A stretch of 37,700 nt of DNA, from NCBI RefSeq assembly GCF_002614725.1, contig NZ_MRZN01000023.1:1-37700 (forward strand), in the 5' to 3' direction. Source of the stretch: Staphylococcus edaphicus. Its GTDB lineage: Bacteria; Bacillota; Bacilli; Staphylococcales; Staphylococcaceae. The notes beneath the pieces were generated by a model, which saw only the letters and a list, made by a program, of their open reading frames with translations, had not been told where the DNA came from and ran no database searches. Position numbers and translations under genes: made by a program. Positions within the stretch are counted from its first letter, which is position 1. Each line of letters starts with the position of its first letter. This document shows, piece by piece, positions 24,716 through 34,059 of this stretch.

Positions 24716-25564
24716 ATGATAAATATTGGATTAACAGGTTGGGGCGATCACGATACATTATATGAGGATTTACAAAGGAAAACAGATAAGTTAGTTACAT
24801 ACGCAAGTCATTTTCCAATAGTAGAACTCGATGCAACGTATTATGCGATACAACCTGAAAGAAATATAAGGAAATGGATTAAAGAAACACCAGAACGGTT
24901 TGAATTTATCGTTAAAATACATCAAGCATTAACACTTCATGCTGATTTTCATGACTATGCAGAAACGAGACAAATGCTTTTTGATCAATTTAAGGACATG
25001 TTAAAACCATTAAAAAATGAAAACAAACTTGCTATGGTGTTGGTACAATTTCCACCATGGTTTGATTGTACGTTACCCAATATTACATACATCAGGTATG
25101 TACGAGAACAGTTAAAAGATTTTCCAATTTGTGTAGAATTTAGAAATCAATCTTGGTTTAATGAAAAATTTAAAGAAGAAACATTAGCTTTTTTAACACA
25201 GCAACAGATTATCCATGCAGTTTGTGATGAACCACAGGCGGGTCAAGGTTCTATTCCGTTAATCAATCGAATAACGAATGGAACTGCATTTGTTCGCTAT
25301 CATGGTCGGAATGTTCATGGATGGACCAAAAAGGATATGACAGATGAAGCTTGGAGAGATGTTAGATATTTATATGATTATAGTGAGCAAGAACTACAAG
25401 ATTTAGTGAACAAGGTTGAATTATTACAACATAAGGCTAAAAAGATTTATGTTGTATTTAATAATAATTCTGGGGGCCATGCCGCACAGAATGCAAAAAC
25501 GTACCAACGTTTGTTGGGCATAGATTACGAAGGGTTAGCACCACAGCAATTAAAATTATTCTAG
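24716..25564 (+). CDS. DUF72 family protein (YunF/YecE-like)
   Basis: A 282-residue soluble protein. It opens INIGLTGWGDHDTLY and has FPIVELDATYYAIQPERNIRKW and FEFIVKIHQALT, then FPICVEFRNQSWF and FVRYHGRN, in the order typical of DUF72 (a TIM-barrel-like fold). The C-terminus has VVFNNNSGGHAAQNAKTYQRLLG. The function of DUF72 is not established. The start ATG is preceded by only a weak GGTGAT. It is the first gene of a row DUF72, TSUP transporter, 5'-nucleotidase-like, in the same order as B. subtilis yunF-yunE-yunD. It ends 10 nt before the next ATG. Confidence 0.85.
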   Translation: MINIGLTGWGDHDTLYEDLQRKTDKLVTYASHFPIVELDATYYAIQPERNIRKWIKETPERFEFIVKIHQALTLHADFHDYAETRQMLFDQFKDMLKPLKNENKLAMVLVQFPPWFDCTLPNITYIRYVREQLKDFPICVEFRNQSWFNEKFKEETLAFLTQQQIIHAVCDEPQAGQGSIPLINRITNGTAFVRYHGRNVHGWTKKDMTDEAWRDVRYLYDYSEQELQDLVNKVELLQHKAKKIYVVFNNNSGGHAAQNAKTYQRLLGIDYEGLAPQQLKLF

Positions 25565-25574
25565 GAGCGATAAG

Positions 25575-26399
25575 ATGTTAACAATGATATTATTGATTTT
25601 AATTGGTGGTTTGTCAGCAGTTATTGGTTCGTTAGTAGGTATTGGTGGTGGAATTATCATTGTTCCTACAATTGTATATCTAGGTGTTGATAATGATTTG
25701 CTACAGGGAATTACACCACAAATTGCAATTGGAACATCTTCTGTTATATTAATTGTAACGGGCTTATCTTCCACACTTGATTATCTTAAGACGAAACAAG
25801 TTGATGTAAAGAATGGTTCGATATTTTTAATTGGATTACTTCCAGGTTCGTTGATTGGTTCGATTGTCAGTCGTTATCTTACATTAGAGTCCTTTAATTT
25901 ATATTTTGGGATGTTTTTGATACTAGTTTCAATTATTCTCATGGTTAGAAATAAGATAAAACCATTGAAAGTATTTGCGAAACCACAATATGAAAGAACT
26001 TATGTAGATGGTGAAGGAAAGACGTATCACTATCACGTACCGCCTATAGTTGCATTTATCGCTACATTATTTATTGGTATATTAACAGGTTTATTTGGTA
26101 TCGGCGGTGGCGCATTAATGACACCATTGATGTTAATTGTATTTAGATTTCCACCACATGTGGCAGTAGGCACGAGTATGATGATGATTTTCTTCTCGAG
26201 TGTAATGAGTTCTGTAGGCCATATAGCACAGGGGCATGTAGCTTGGGGATATGGACTTGTATTAATTATTGCAAGTTATTTCGGAGCGAAAATTGGTGTG
26301 AAAGTCAATCGATCAGTCAAATCCAATACAGTAGTAACATTGTTGCGAACAGTTATGCTGATGATGGGTATATATTTAATAATCAAATCATTTTTATAA
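25575..26399 (+). CDS. TSUP family transporter (TauE/SafE, YunE-like)
   Basis: A 274-residue membrane protein with about eight helices. Two internal repeats carry the glycine-rich TSUP motif: VGIGGGIIIVPTIV near residues 20-34 and FGIGGGALMTPLMLIVF around 174-190. The family exports or imports sulfite, sulfonates and other organosulfur anions in some members. The substrate here is not readable. AGGAG overlaps the stop codon of the DUF72 gene and lies five to six bases before the ATG, so the genes form an operon. The metallophosphatase gene follows 20 nt later. Confidence 0.88.
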   Translation: MLTMILLILIGGLSAVIGSLVGIGGGIIIVPTIVYLGVDNDLLQGITPQIAIGTSSVILIVTGLSSTLDYLKTKQVDVKNGSIFLIGLLPGSLIGSIVSRYLTLESFNLYFGMFLILVSIILMVRNKIKPLKVFAKPQYERTYVDGEGKTYHYHVPPIVAFIATLFIGILTGLFGIGGGALMTPLMLIVFRFPPHVAVGTSMMMIFFSSVMSSVGHIAQGHVAWGYGLVLIIASYFGAKIGVKVNRSVKSNTVVTLLRTVMLMMGIYLIIKSFL

Positions 26400-26419
26400 A
26401 TTAAGAGGAGGGAAAATAG

Positions 26420-27739
26420 ATGAAATTAACGATTTATCATACAAATGATATACATAGTCATCTCCATGAATACGCACGTATCACTGAGTATTTAGTTCAA
26501 GAGAGACCCAAACTAGATCATCCCTCACTCTATTTAGATATAGGAGACCATGTCGATTTATCAGCGCCCGTTACTGAGGCAACGATGGGCATTAAGAATG
26601 TACAATTGTTAAACGAAGCGCAGTGTAATATAGCGACAATTGGAAATAACGAAGGCATGACGATTTCGCATGATGCATTGAATACATTGTACGACGATGC
26701 AAATTTTGATGTAACATGTGCTAATGTTTTTAATGAACGTGGCCAATTACCAAGAAATATGTCTTCATCAATTATTAAGGTGATCGACGGGGTACGTATA
26801 TTATTTGTAGCTGCAACTGCACCATTTACGCCTTTTTATAGAGCGCTTGACTGGATTGTGACGAATCCATTGGAAGCAATTAAAGACGAAGTCAGTGCCA
26901 ATGAAGGTGCTTATGATTTATTAATTATTATGAGCCATGTAGGTGTGTTTTTTGACGAAAAGTTATGTCAGGAAATACCTGAAATTGATTTGATTTTAGG
27001 TAGTCATACGCATCATTATTTTGAAAATGGTGAGGTTAATCATGGTGTACTCATGGCAGCGGCAGGTAAATATGGCCATTTTCTAGGTGAAGTTACACTT
27101 GAAATAGAAGACAATGTCATTGTGAATAAAACGGCGGTTATACATCCAGTAGATCAGCTTCCTGAAGTAGCAACGCATTTTGAGGAAGAAGGAAAAAAAC
27201 TACTCAGTGATGCTATCATTGACCACCCTATGATATTACCTAGAAGAACCAATATGATTTCACAAACGTCGCATATGTTAGCAGAAAGTTTATTTGAATT
27301 TACGAATGCTGACTGTACAATTATTAATGCAGGTTTGATTGTAAAAGGAATTGCTGCCGATTGTGTAACAGAATATGATATCCATCAAATGTTACCACAT
27401 CCAATTAATGCGGTGCGTATAAAATTAAGTGGTCAAGAATTGAAACAAGTAGTGATTAAAAGTCAAAAACAAGAATATCTAAATGAACATGCACAAGGAT
27501 TAGGATTTAGAGGCGATATTTTTGGAGGTTATATTTTATATAATCTTGGATTCATTGAGTCTGAATCACGCTATTTTATTAATGGGGAAGAAATTGATAA
27601 TGAGCGAACATATATCTTAGGCACAGTAGACATGTATACGTTTGGCAGATATTTCCCTATGTTAAAAGATCAGTCTATAGATTATTTAATGCCAGAGTTT
27701 TTAAGAGATATTTTCAAAGAGAAATTGTTAGAATATTAA
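26420..27739 (+). CDS. Cytosolic 5'-nucleotidase/phosphodiesterase-like metallophosphatase (YunD-like)
   Basis: A 439-residue protein of the UshA/5'-nucleotidase superfamily. The metallophosphatase half has HTNDIHSH (metal ligands Asp10 and His12), YLDIGDHVD (Asp43), TIGNNEGM (Asn77, Glu78), IIMSHVGVF and LGSHTHHYF. The second half, from about residue 270, is the substrate-binding 5'-nucleotidase C-terminal domain (LVKGIAADCVTEYDIHQMLPHPI-like). No signal peptide is present, so unlike secreted relatives it should be cytosolic. AGGAGGG precedes the ATG. The true substrate is unknown. It ends the DUF72-TSUP-nucleotidase row. Confidence 0.85.
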   Translation: MKLTIYHTNDIHSHLHEYARITEYLVQERPKLDHPSLYLDIGDHVDLSAPVTEATMGIKNVQLLNEAQCNIATIGNNEGMTISHDALNTLYDDANFDVTCANVFNERGQLPRNMSSSIIKVIDGVRILFVAATAPFTPFYRALDWIVTNPLEAIKDEVSANEGAYDLLIIMSHVGVFFDEKLCQEIPEIDLILGSHTHHYFENGEVNHGVLMAAAGKYGHFLGEVTLEIEDNVIVNKTAVIHPVDQLPEVATHFEEEGKKLLSDAIIDHPMILPRRTNMISQTSHMLAESLFEFTNADCTIINAGLIVKGIAADCVTEYDIHQMLPHPINAVRIKLSGQELKQVVIKSQKQEYLNEHAQGLGFRGDIFGGYILYNLGFIESESRYFINGEEIDNERTYILGTVDMYTFGRYFPMLKDQSIDYLMPEFLRDIFKEKLLEY

Positions 27740-27815
27740 ATTGATGTAATAATACGTTTTCATTTACAAGAAATTTCGTTATAATGGTTAGAGATTTCAA
27801 ATCAGGAGGATTGTC

Positions 27816-27866
27816 ATGTTATGGCTACTAAAAATGAAGAAATTTTACGTAAACCAGATTGGTTAA
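27816..27866 (+). other. Out-of-frame short ORF overlapping the lipA start
   Basis: ATG 27816 opens [16 protein letters not shown] and stops at 27866, in a different frame from lipA. It lies 6 nt after AGGAGG (27804-27809), while the lipA ATG is 11 nt away. It may compete with lipA for initiation, or be chance. Confidence 0.25.
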
Positions 27867-28762
27867 AAATAAAACTAAATACTAACGAAAACTATACTGG
27901 TCTTAAGAAAATGATGCGCGAAAAGAATTTACATACAGTTTGTGAAGAAGCAAAATGTCCTAATATACATGAGTGTTGGGGTGAACGCCGCACTGCAACA
28001 TTTATGATACTAGGTGCAGTTTGTACACGAGCTTGTCGTTTCTGTGCAGTTAAGACTGGATTACCAAACGAATTAGATTTAGATGAGCCAGAACGCGTGG
28101 CAGAATCAGTAGAGTTAATGAATTTAAAGCATGTTGTTATTACTGCAGTTGCGCGTGATGATTTAAGAGATGCAGGTTCAAACGTATACGCTGAAACAGT
28201 GCGTAAAGTGCGTGAACGTAACCCATTCACATCAATTGAAATCTTACCTTCAGATATGGGTGGAGATTATGATGCTTTAGAAACATTAATGGCATCTAAA
28301 CCAGATATTTTAAACCATAACATCGAAACAGTCCGCCGTTTGACACCAAGAGTTCGTGCTAGAGCGACTTATGATCGTACGTTAGAGTTCTTAAGACGTT
28401 CAAAAGAATTGCAACCTGATATCCCTACAAAATCAAGCTTAATGGTAGGTTTAGGTGAAACACATGAGGAAATTTATGAAACAATGGATGACCTACGTGC
28501 AAATGATGTAGATATTTTAACAATAGGCCAATATTTACAGCCTTCACGTAAACACTTAAAAGTTGAAAAATATTATACACCATTAGAGTTTGGTAAATTA
28601 AGAAAAGTAGCAATGGATAAAGGGTTTAAACATTGCCAAGCAGGGCCACTTGTAAGAAGTTCGTATCATGCGGACGAGCAAGTAAATGAAGCAGCAAAAG
28701 AAAAACACCGCATCGGAGAAGAAAAGCTAGGTACTGAAATTGGAACTGATATGAATAAATAA
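27821..28762 (+). CDS. lipA: Lipoyl synthase
   Basis: A 313-residue radical SAM enzyme that inserts two sulfurs into octanoyl chains on carrier proteins such as GcvH. The auxiliary 4Fe-4S cluster is bound by Cys41, Cys46 and Cys52 ([12 protein letters not shown]) and the radical SAM cluster by Cys68, Cys72 and Cys75 (CTRACRFC). RSSYHADEQ near the C-terminus holds the serine that ligates the auxiliary cluster. The sequence is almost identical to S. aureus LipA as I recall it. Start ATG 27821 follows AGGAGG by a long 11 nt. The enzyme sacrifices its auxiliary cluster, so it needs the Fe-S supply encoded nearby (suf, nfu). Confidence 0.96.
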   Translation: MATKNEEILRKPDWLKIKLNTNENYTGLKKMMREKNLHTVCEEAKCPNIHECWGERRTATFMILGAVCTRACRFCAVKTGLPNELDLDEPERVAESVELMNLKHVVITAVARDDLRDAGSNVYAETVRKVRERNPFTSIEILPSDMGGDYDALETLMASKPDILNHNIETVRRLTPRVRARATYDRTLEFLRRSKELQPDIPTKSSLMVGLGETHEEIYETMDDLRANDVDILTIGQYLQPSRKHLKVEKYYTPLEFGKLRKVAMDKGFKHCQAGPLVRSSYHADEQVNEAAKEKHRIGEEKLGTEIGTDMNK

Positions 28763-28769
28763 TTAAAAT

Positions 28770-28826
28770 AAGACTTAGTTCATGGTATATGATTACACAA
28801 TGCGTAATATATATGAACTAAGTCTT
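28770..28826 (+). terminator. lipA terminator
   Basis: The arms 28770-28784 and 28813-28826 (AAGACTTAGTTCAT) pair over 14 bp with further inner pairs, followed by TATT. A long, strong hairpin. Confidence 0.85.
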
Positions 28827-28917
28827 TATTAGAAATACGACATTAATATATGAGTCATTTAGATGATTTAGGGAGTAAGCTAAGATGATCAAAAATGACA
28901 TAGATTAGGTGAATAAT

Positions 28918-29307
28918 ATGATAAAAGTAAATGGACATTACTTTGAGATAATAGAAGAATATAGAGAGTGTTTTGAAGAAGAAACCTTTGCAAATCGTTA
29001 TTCTGATATTTTGGATAAATATGATTTCATTGTTGGTGATTTTGGATATGAGCAATTGAGATTAAAAGGATTTTATAATGATAGTAATAAGAAGGCAGAG
29101 TTAAGCAAGCGGTTTTCAACGATACAAGATTATTTACTAGAATATTGTAATTTTGGCTGCGCTTACTTTATCTTAAGACGTATTCCAGAAAACGAACTTA
29201 AAACATTATTAGAAGAAAATGAAATAACTCCTAGTGATGCCATGATTGAAGAAGATAAGCTACAAGATGTTAAAATCCAACCAAGTATCCAACAATCAGA
29301 AAAATAA
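28918..29307 (+). CDS. YutD-like protein (DUF1027)
   Basis: A 129-residue soluble protein. It contains YSDILDKYDFIVGDFGYEQLRLKGFY and QDYLLEYCNFGCAYFILRR, the two strongest conserved blocks of the YutD-like family (Pfam PF06265). ATG 28918 follows AGGTGA by five bases; a GTG at 28909 lies within that site. The C-terminus is an acidic tail (EENEITPSDAMIEEDK) and glutamine-rich end. Its function is unknown. It is next to lipA as in B. subtilis, but a terminator separates them. Confidence 0.85.
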   Translation: MIKVNGHYFEIIEEYRECFEEETFANRYSDILDKYDFIVGDFGYEQLRLKGFYNDSNKKAELSKRFSTIQDYLLEYCNFGCAYFILRRIPENELKTLLEENEITPSDAMIEEDKLQDVKIQPSIQQSEK

Positions 29308-29346
29308 CATATGCAAATAGATAATGATTTAATCGTTTAAATAAAA

Positions 29347-29387
29347 AACAAACCAAAGCGTTTTAGCGCATTTGGTTTGTTTTTTTG
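29347..29387. terminator. Bidirectional terminator between YutD and DUF3055 genes
   Basis: AACAAACCAAA with an inner GCG/CGC pairs with TTTGGTTTGTT (29347-29381) and runs into TTTTTTG. It lies between convergent genes. Confidence 0.9.
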
Positions 29388-29427
29388 TAAATTGTATTTT
29401 ACTTGAACTAGCGGGTAAATGACTTTG

Positions 29428-29694
29428 TTATTGAATGACTTCATTTAAATACTCTGTAATTTCATTGCCTTCTATATCAGATACACCAAGAATATATGCA
29501 ATATAGCCCTCTTCTTCTAAATCATCTGTACCTATAATTCCAAATTTATTTGTTTGCATGTTAAGGACGATTGTTTTACCAAAATGACGGTTCGTTTGGA
29601 CGAGCATTAAATCATAGCGACTATGTTCACCAACGAAACCAACAAATTGTACTTGTGCGGATTCATCGTCATCATAAAGATACATATCAATCAT
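29428..29694 (-). CDS. DUF3055 family protein
   Basis: An 88-residue soluble protein starting MIDMYLYDDDE at ATG 29694-29692, seven bases after AGGAG (a TTG two codons earlier is only one base from it). The conserved middle FVGFVGEHSRYDLMLVQTNRHFGKTIVL and FGIIGTDDLEEEGYIAYILGV matches the DUF3055 family (named from staphylococcal and bacillus genomes). No enzyme motif is present. The function is not known. Confidence 0.85.
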   Translation of the reverse strand: MIDMYLYDDDESAQVQFVGFVGEHSRYDLMLVQTNRHFGKTIVLNMQTNKFGIIGTDDLEEEGYIAYILGVSDIEGNEITEYLNEVIQ

Positions 29695-29832
29695 TTTCAA
29701 ACTCCTAACAATATGTGGATTTATTTAATTCAAGCTTATTTTATATTACTAAAAAGTCTTAATTTACAGTATAACCATAAATGAATTTGTCTGCAAAGGT
29801 ATGGTATGATGAGATTGATAGGGGTGACTATA

Positions 29833-30264
29833 ATGTATTTTGTTAATAAAGATCAATTGAATACAAAATTAAATTATTTACAACAATTAATTCAAGATTA
29901 TCCTAACAATAAAGATAATCATTATGCATTTGAACGTATTGCACAAATGTTGATTGAGTCAGCTGTAGACATTGGTAATATGATTATAGATGGATTTATT
30001 CTTAGAGATCCTGGTAATTATAAAGACGTTATAGATATTTTAGCGTTAGAAAAGGCTATCTCTGAGAATACACAAACTCAAATTAATCAAACCGTTGATG
30101 TAAGAAAACAGTTTGTCTATTATTATGATGAACTTGAGTCAACTGCATTGATAGCGCTGTTTGATGAAACAGTACCATATTATCAAAACTACATTGATGA
30201 AGTAATACAGTTTTTAAAGAGCGAAGATGTTCCAATCACAGCTTTTGGTAAAAAAGGAGAATAA
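29833..30264 (+). CDS. HepT-like DUF86 protein (YutE-like), catalytic His missing
   Basis: A 143-residue helical protein of the DUF86/HepT family. HepT toxins carry the RX4HXY motif. Here the corresponding place reads R91-KQFV-Y96-Y-Y98, so the histidine is replaced by tyrosine. No nucleotidyltransferase (MNT) antitoxin gene is adjacent. B. subtilis YutE, in the same genomic place, also appears to lack the histidine. I therefore regard this as a HepT-fold housekeeping or unknown protein rather than an active RNase toxin. ATG 29833 follows AGGGGTG by about seven bases. It is followed 7 nt later by the phosphatase gene, whose ribosome-binding site lies in its end (operon). Confidence 0.8.
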   Translation: MYFVNKDQLNTKLNYLQQLIQDYPNNKDNHYAFERIAQMLIESAVDIGNMIIDGFILRDPGNYKDVIDILALEKAISENTQTQINQTVDVRKQFVYYYDELESTALIALFDETVPYYQNYIDEVIQFLKSEDVPITAFGKKGE

Positions 30265-30270
30265 GACATT

Positions 30271-31050
30271 ATGAAAAACTACAAAGCATACCTTATTGAT
30301 TTAGATGGAACGATGTATAAAGGTAATGAAGCAATAGACGGAGCTGCACAATTTATTTCATATTTAAATGAACATCAAATACCTCATTTATATGTAACAA
30401 ATAATTCAACAAAAGAACCAGAAGAAGTTGCGGCTAAATTAAATCAAATGGGAGTCGTTGCACAGGCAGAAGAAGTAGTTACATCCGCTTTAGCAACAGC
30501 AGAATTCATTGCAGAAGCGTCACCTGGAGCAACAGTATACATGTTAGGTGGAAGTGGTTTAGCAAATGCATTAACAGCACAAGATTTAGTGCTTAAAGAT
30601 GATGAATTTGTAGACTATGTCGTCATTGGCTTGGATGAAGCCGTTACGTATGAAAAGCTTTCAACCGCAACATTGGGTGTGCGTAATGGGGCGAAATTTA
30701 TTTCGACAAACCAAGATGTATCTATTCCTAAAGAACGAGGCTTTTTACCTGGGAATGGAGCAATTACGAGTGTTGTTACTGTTTCAACAGGTGTCCAACC
30801 TATATTTATTGGTAAACCAGAACCAATTATCATGAATAAAGCATTGGATATTTTAAATTTAGATCCTTCAGATGTTGCAATGGTAGGGGATTTATATGAT
30901 ACAGATATTATGTCTGGGATTAATGTAGATATAGATACCATTCATGTACAAACAGGTGTTACGACAAAAGAAGAAATAGATAAGAAATCTGTACCACCGA
31001 CATATTCATTTAAAGATTTAATTAAAGTAATTAAAGAACTCGAAAAATAG
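30271..31050 (+). CDS. HAD-family phosphatase, NagD type (YutF-like)
   Basis: A 259-residue cytosolic HAD hydrolase (subfamily IIA). Motif I is [12 protein letters not shown] (nucleophile Asp10, Asp12), motif II is VTNNST (about 43-48), and the C-terminal motif is [15 protein letters not shown]. The cap begins around residue 75 and includes the [15 protein letters not shown] segment of the NagD group. It dephosphorylates small nucleotide or sugar phosphates in relatives; the exact substrate is unknown. AAAAGGAG lies in the end of the preceding HepT-like gene, so the two are coupled. The dehydrogenase gene follows 10 nt later. Confidence 0.9.
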   Translation: MKNYKAYLIDLDGTMYKGNEAIDGAAQFISYLNEHQIPHLYVTNNSTKEPEEVAAKLNQMGVVAQAEEVVTSALATAEFIAEASPGATVYMLGGSGLANALTAQDLVLKDDEFVDYVVIGLDEAVTYEKLSTATLGVRNGAKFISTNQDVSIPKERGFLPGNGAITSVVTVSTGVQPIFIGKPEPIIMNKALDILNLDPSDVAMVGDLYDTDIMSGINVDIDTIHVQTGVTTKEEIDKKSVPPTYSFKDLIKVIKELEK

Positions 31051-31060
31051 GAGTGTTTGG

Positions 31061-32020
31061 ATGGATAAAATCGTTGTTACACGAAAAATACCACAACCGT
31101 TTGTAGAACAATTAGAAACAATTGCGCATGTCGAAATGTGGGATGAATCTCTCGTTCCTATGCCTAGAGTACAATTTTTAGAGGCGATTAAAGATGCAAC
31201 AGCTTGTTTTATAACATTAAGTGAAAAAATAGACCAAGAAGTCATAGCTGCATCACCGAATCTAAAAATCGTTGCAAATATGGCCGTTGGTTTTGATAAT
31301 ATTGATATTGATCTTGTGAATAAAAAAGGTATCATCGCAACGAATACACCAAGTGTCTTAACAGAAACGACAGCAGAACTTGGATTTACACTTATGCTAG
31401 CAGTAGCGAGACGCATAGTAGAAGCAGAGAAATATGTCCAAAATGGTCAGTGGCAAAGTTGGGGGCCTTATTTATTTGCAGGAAAAGACTTAAGCAACGC
31501 TAATGTAGGTATTTATGGCATGGGTGAAATTGGTAAAGCCTTTGCTAGAAGGTTAAAGGGCTTTAATACAAATATTATGTATCACAATCGTTCCAGACAT
31601 GAAGATACTGAAAAAGCATTAGGTGCCTTATATGTGCCGTTTGATACATTATTAGAACAGAGTGACTTTATCATTTGTACTGCACCACTCACTGAAGATA
31701 CAAAAAATAAGTTTAATGAATCAGCTTTTAAAAAAATGAAAAATGATGCGATTTTTATCAACATTGGTCGTGGTGCTGTTGTCGATGAACAAGCACTAGC
31801 GACTGCATTAGAAACTGGTGAAATTGCTGCATGTGGCTTAGATGTATTGCGTGAGGAACCAATCAATATGAATCACCCACTATTAGCGTTGGATAATGTC
31901 GTTATTGTGCCACATATTGGCAGTGCTTCCGTCATTACAAGAAACCGAATGATTCAATTATGTGTAGATAATATAAGATGTGTATTAAATAATCAACCAC
32001 CTAAGACACCGATAAATTAA
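31061..32020 (+). CDS. D-isomer specific 2-hydroxyacid dehydrogenase (GyaR-like)
   Basis: A 319-residue NAD(P)-dependent dehydrogenase. The dinucleotide motif is GIYGMGEIGKAFARR (about 150-164), the catalytic arginine is Arg237 in NIGRGAVVDE, Glu266 is the helper acid near LDVLREEP and the general base is His285 in VPHIGSAS. This is the glyoxylate/hydroxypyruvate reductase branch rather than serA (no ACT domain) or ddl. AGGAGTG lies five to six bases before the ATG. It is the last gene of the HepT-phosphatase-dehydrogenase row and ends before a palindromic terminator. Confidence 0.88.
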   Translation: MDKIVVTRKIPQPFVEQLETIAHVEMWDESLVPMPRVQFLEAIKDATACFITLSEKIDQEVIAASPNLKIVANMAVGFDNIDIDLVNKKGIIATNTPSVLTETTAELGFTLMLAVARRIVEAEKYVQNGQWQSWGPYLFAGKDLSNANVGIYGMGEIGKAFARRLKGFNTNIMYHNRSRHEDTEKALGALYVPFDTLLEQSDFIICTAPLTEDTKNKFNESAFKKMKNDAIFINIGRGAVVDEQALATALETGEIAACGLDVLREEPINMNHPLLALDNVVIVPHIGSASVITRNRMIQLCVDNIRCVLNNQPPKTPIN

Positions 32021-32113
32021 TAGGAAAGAAAATGGAAATATAGATTTTTCTTTACAAGAAATTTACAAATTAAGTTAATCAATTAAATTCTAATATTTGA
32101 TTGGAAATATACG

Positions 32114-32147
32114 AAAAACTATTGAATGATCATTCAATAGTTTTTTT
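32114..32147. terminator. Perfectly palindromic bidirectional terminator
   Basis: A 32-nt perfect palindrome centred on GATC (arms AAAAACTATTGAATGA and complement, 32114-32145), followed by T residues on both strands. It ends the dehydrogenase row. Confidence 0.9.
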
Positions 32148-32306
32148 AGTTGTTTTGAAATCATAGGGAGTATCAGAGAGAGCGATAATAGCTTTAAATC
32201 AATGTTTTGAAACATAAACAGAGAAGACTAATTATAAATATGTTTTGAACAGTTTACTATTTTAAACGAACTAACATTTCTGTTATATATAAATTACTTT
32301 ATTCGA

Positions 32307-32335
32307 TTGTCACATCATCATAATAAATGTATAAT
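32307..32335 (+). promoter_or_regulatory. dlt operon promoter
   Basis: TTGTCA (32307-32312) and TATAAT (32330-32335) are exactly 17 nt apart, 100 nt before dltX. A near-consensus sigmaA promoter. Confidence 0.8.
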
Positions 32336-32434
32336 TAGTTGGTAAAATGTTAAAATACTGTAAATAGTACCGCAACCAAAAAAGTAGTTATGTAATAAAA
32401 AAATAATAGTATAAATAATATATAGAGGTGAATA

Positions 32435-32581
32435 ATGAGTAAGGATATGGAAAATAAAACAACCTATCAAAAATTCAAACCATGGTTATTAACATTATTA
32501 TATTTTGCTATTTTTATAGCCTTATATTTAATTTACGGTTCTGGAGATACGCATAATAACTTTATTTATAATGAATTTTAA
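32435..32581 (+). CDS. dltX: DltX, small membrane subunit for teichoic acid D-alanylation
   Basis: A 48-residue peptide. It has a single membrane helix ([19 protein letters not shown], about 17-35) and ends FIYNEF, the conserved C-terminal motif of DltX (FxYNxF). DltX is known to be required for D-alanylation in Gram-positive bacteria; its C-terminus is proposed to hand D-Ala to the outside, with a tyrosine in this motif as acyl acceptor. The frame is short but starts after GAGGTG and sits at the head of dltA. The peptide ends 14 nt before dltA, so it belongs to the operon. Confidence 0.9.
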   Translation: MSKDMENKTTYQKFKPWLLTLLYFAIFIALYLIYGSGDTHNNFIYNEF

Positions 32582-32595
32582 TAGAGGAGAAAAGT

Positions 32596-34059
32596 ATGAA
32601 AGATATTATCTATTCATTAATTGAGAATGAAAAACATTACCCTGATCAAATTGCAGTAAAGCATAATGAAGACGTGCTTACATACAGAGAATTGAATCGT
32701 TATGCTGATGCATTGGCGTATTTTATTAAAGACTCATATAAGCCTTTAATCGTTTATGGGCATATGTCTCCATTTATGATTGTAGGAATGATCGCAAGTA
32801 TTAAGGCGGGCTGTGGTTATGTTCCACTAGATATTTCAATGCCTGAAGATCGCATTAAATCTATTATTAAAAAAATTGAGCCTGAATACATCTGGAATAC
32901 CACCGAAACGCAATTAGATTTAAACCATGCACATATTTTGGATACAAATATATTCAATGAAGTTGATATACCTAATAGATTTGAGTCACAAATCAACGGT
33001 AGTGACATTGCATATACTATTTTTACATCAGGCTCTACAGGGGAACCTAAAGGTGTACAAATTAGATATGACAGTCTCAATGAGTTTACACAATGGATGA
33101 TAGATTTAAATAAAATAGGTGAGAATCAACAATGGTTAAATCAAGCACCATTTTCATTTGATTTATCTGTAATGGCAATTTATCCATGCTTGGCCACTGG
33201 AGGAACATTAAATTTAGTCGATAAAACGATGATTAGTAAACCTAAATTATTAAATGATATGTTACTGCAAGCTAAAATAAATGTTTGGGTCTCTACTCCA
33301 TCTTTTATGGAAATGTGTTTAATGTTGCCTGATTTATCTGAAGAACACTACGAAAGTTTAAAAGAGTTCTTCTTTTGTGGAGAAATTTTGCCACATAAAA
33401 CGGCTAAGATGTTGTTACAACGCTTTCCATCTGCATATATATATAATACTTATGGTCCTACAGAAGCGACCGTTGCAGTTACGAGTATTTTAATTACTGA
33501 GGCAGTCATTAATCAGTATAACCCATTACCAGTTGGTAAAGTGAGACCGGGAACACAATTGACTTTAGCAGAAAATGAAGAATTGGTTATTTCAGGACAA
33601 TGTGTGAGTGAAGGTTATGTCAAAGATGAACAACGTTCTAAGGCAGTGTTTAAAGACATAAAGCAGCGTAGAGCATATTATACAGGTGATAAAGCAACGG
33701 TAAATGATGACTTGTGGTTTATCACGGGACGTATAGATTTTCAAGTGAAACTTAATGGATATCGTATGGAGTTGGAAGAAATAGAATTCCATTTAAGACA
33801 AATTGATGTAGTGAAAGAAGCAATTGTTGTACCAATATACAAAAGTGGTAAAGTGACACAATTACAAGGTGTTGTGGTATTAAATCAATCAAATGATGAT
33901 AATGAGCGACAAACATTGATACATGATATTAAGCAAGAACTTAAACAAACCATGCCCGAATATATGATTCCAAGAAAGATTATATTTAGAGATCAGTTTC
34001 CTTTAACAATTAATGGGAAATTAGACCGTAAACAGATTGCTGAGGATATATTAACATGA
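32596..34059 (+). CDS. dltA: D-alanine:D-alanyl carrier protein ligase
   Basis: A 487-residue adenylating enzyme that activates D-alanine and loads it on DltC. The phosphate loop is [10 protein letters not shown] (144-153), followed by [28 protein letters not shown] (about 281-293) and YTGDKA; the last lysine is in [11 protein letters not shown]. Length is normal. The sequence is clearly a Dlt but differs considerably from S. aureus DltA as remembered. AGAGGAG lies seven bases before ATG. Its end overlaps dltB by four bases (ATGA). Confidence 0.95.
   Translation: MKDIIYSLIENEKHYPDQIAVKHNEDVLTYRELNRYADALAYFIKDSYKPLIVYGHMSPFMIVGMIASIKAGCGYVPLDISMPEDRIKSIIKKIEPEYIWNTTETQLDLNHAHILDTNIFNEVDIPNRFESQINGSDIAYTIFTSGSTGEPKGVQIRYDSLNEFTQWMIDLNKIGENQQWLNQAPFSFDLSVMAIYPCLATGGTLNLVDKTMISKPKLLNDMLLQAKINVWVSTPSFMEMCLMLPDLSEEHYESLKEFFFCGEILPHKTAKMLLQRFPSAYIYNTYGPTEATVAVTSILITEAVINQYNPLPVGKVRPGTQLTLAENEELVISGQCVSEGYVKDEQRSKAVFKDIKQRRAYYTGDKATVNDDLWFITGRIDFQVKLNGYRMELEEIEFHLRQIDVVKEAIVVPIYKSGKVTQLQGVVVLNQSNDDNERQTLIHDIKQELKQTMPEYMIPRKIIFRDQFPLTINGKLDRKQIAEDILT

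Larger units (their letters stand above)
32021..32434. other. Region between the dehydrogenase gene and dltX
   Basis: 414 nt. It contains a palindromic terminator (32114-32147), the dlt promoter (32307-32335) and a leader of about 95 nt to dltX. Nothing else with support was seen. Confidence 0.5.

Noticed and set aside
29833..30264. HepT-MNT toxin-antitoxin system
   Set aside because: The HepT histidine is missing and no nucleotidyltransferase gene is adjacent.
32114..32145. Perfect palindrome as a regulator site or attachment site
   Set aside because: T tracts on both sides and the position after a stop codon make it a terminator.
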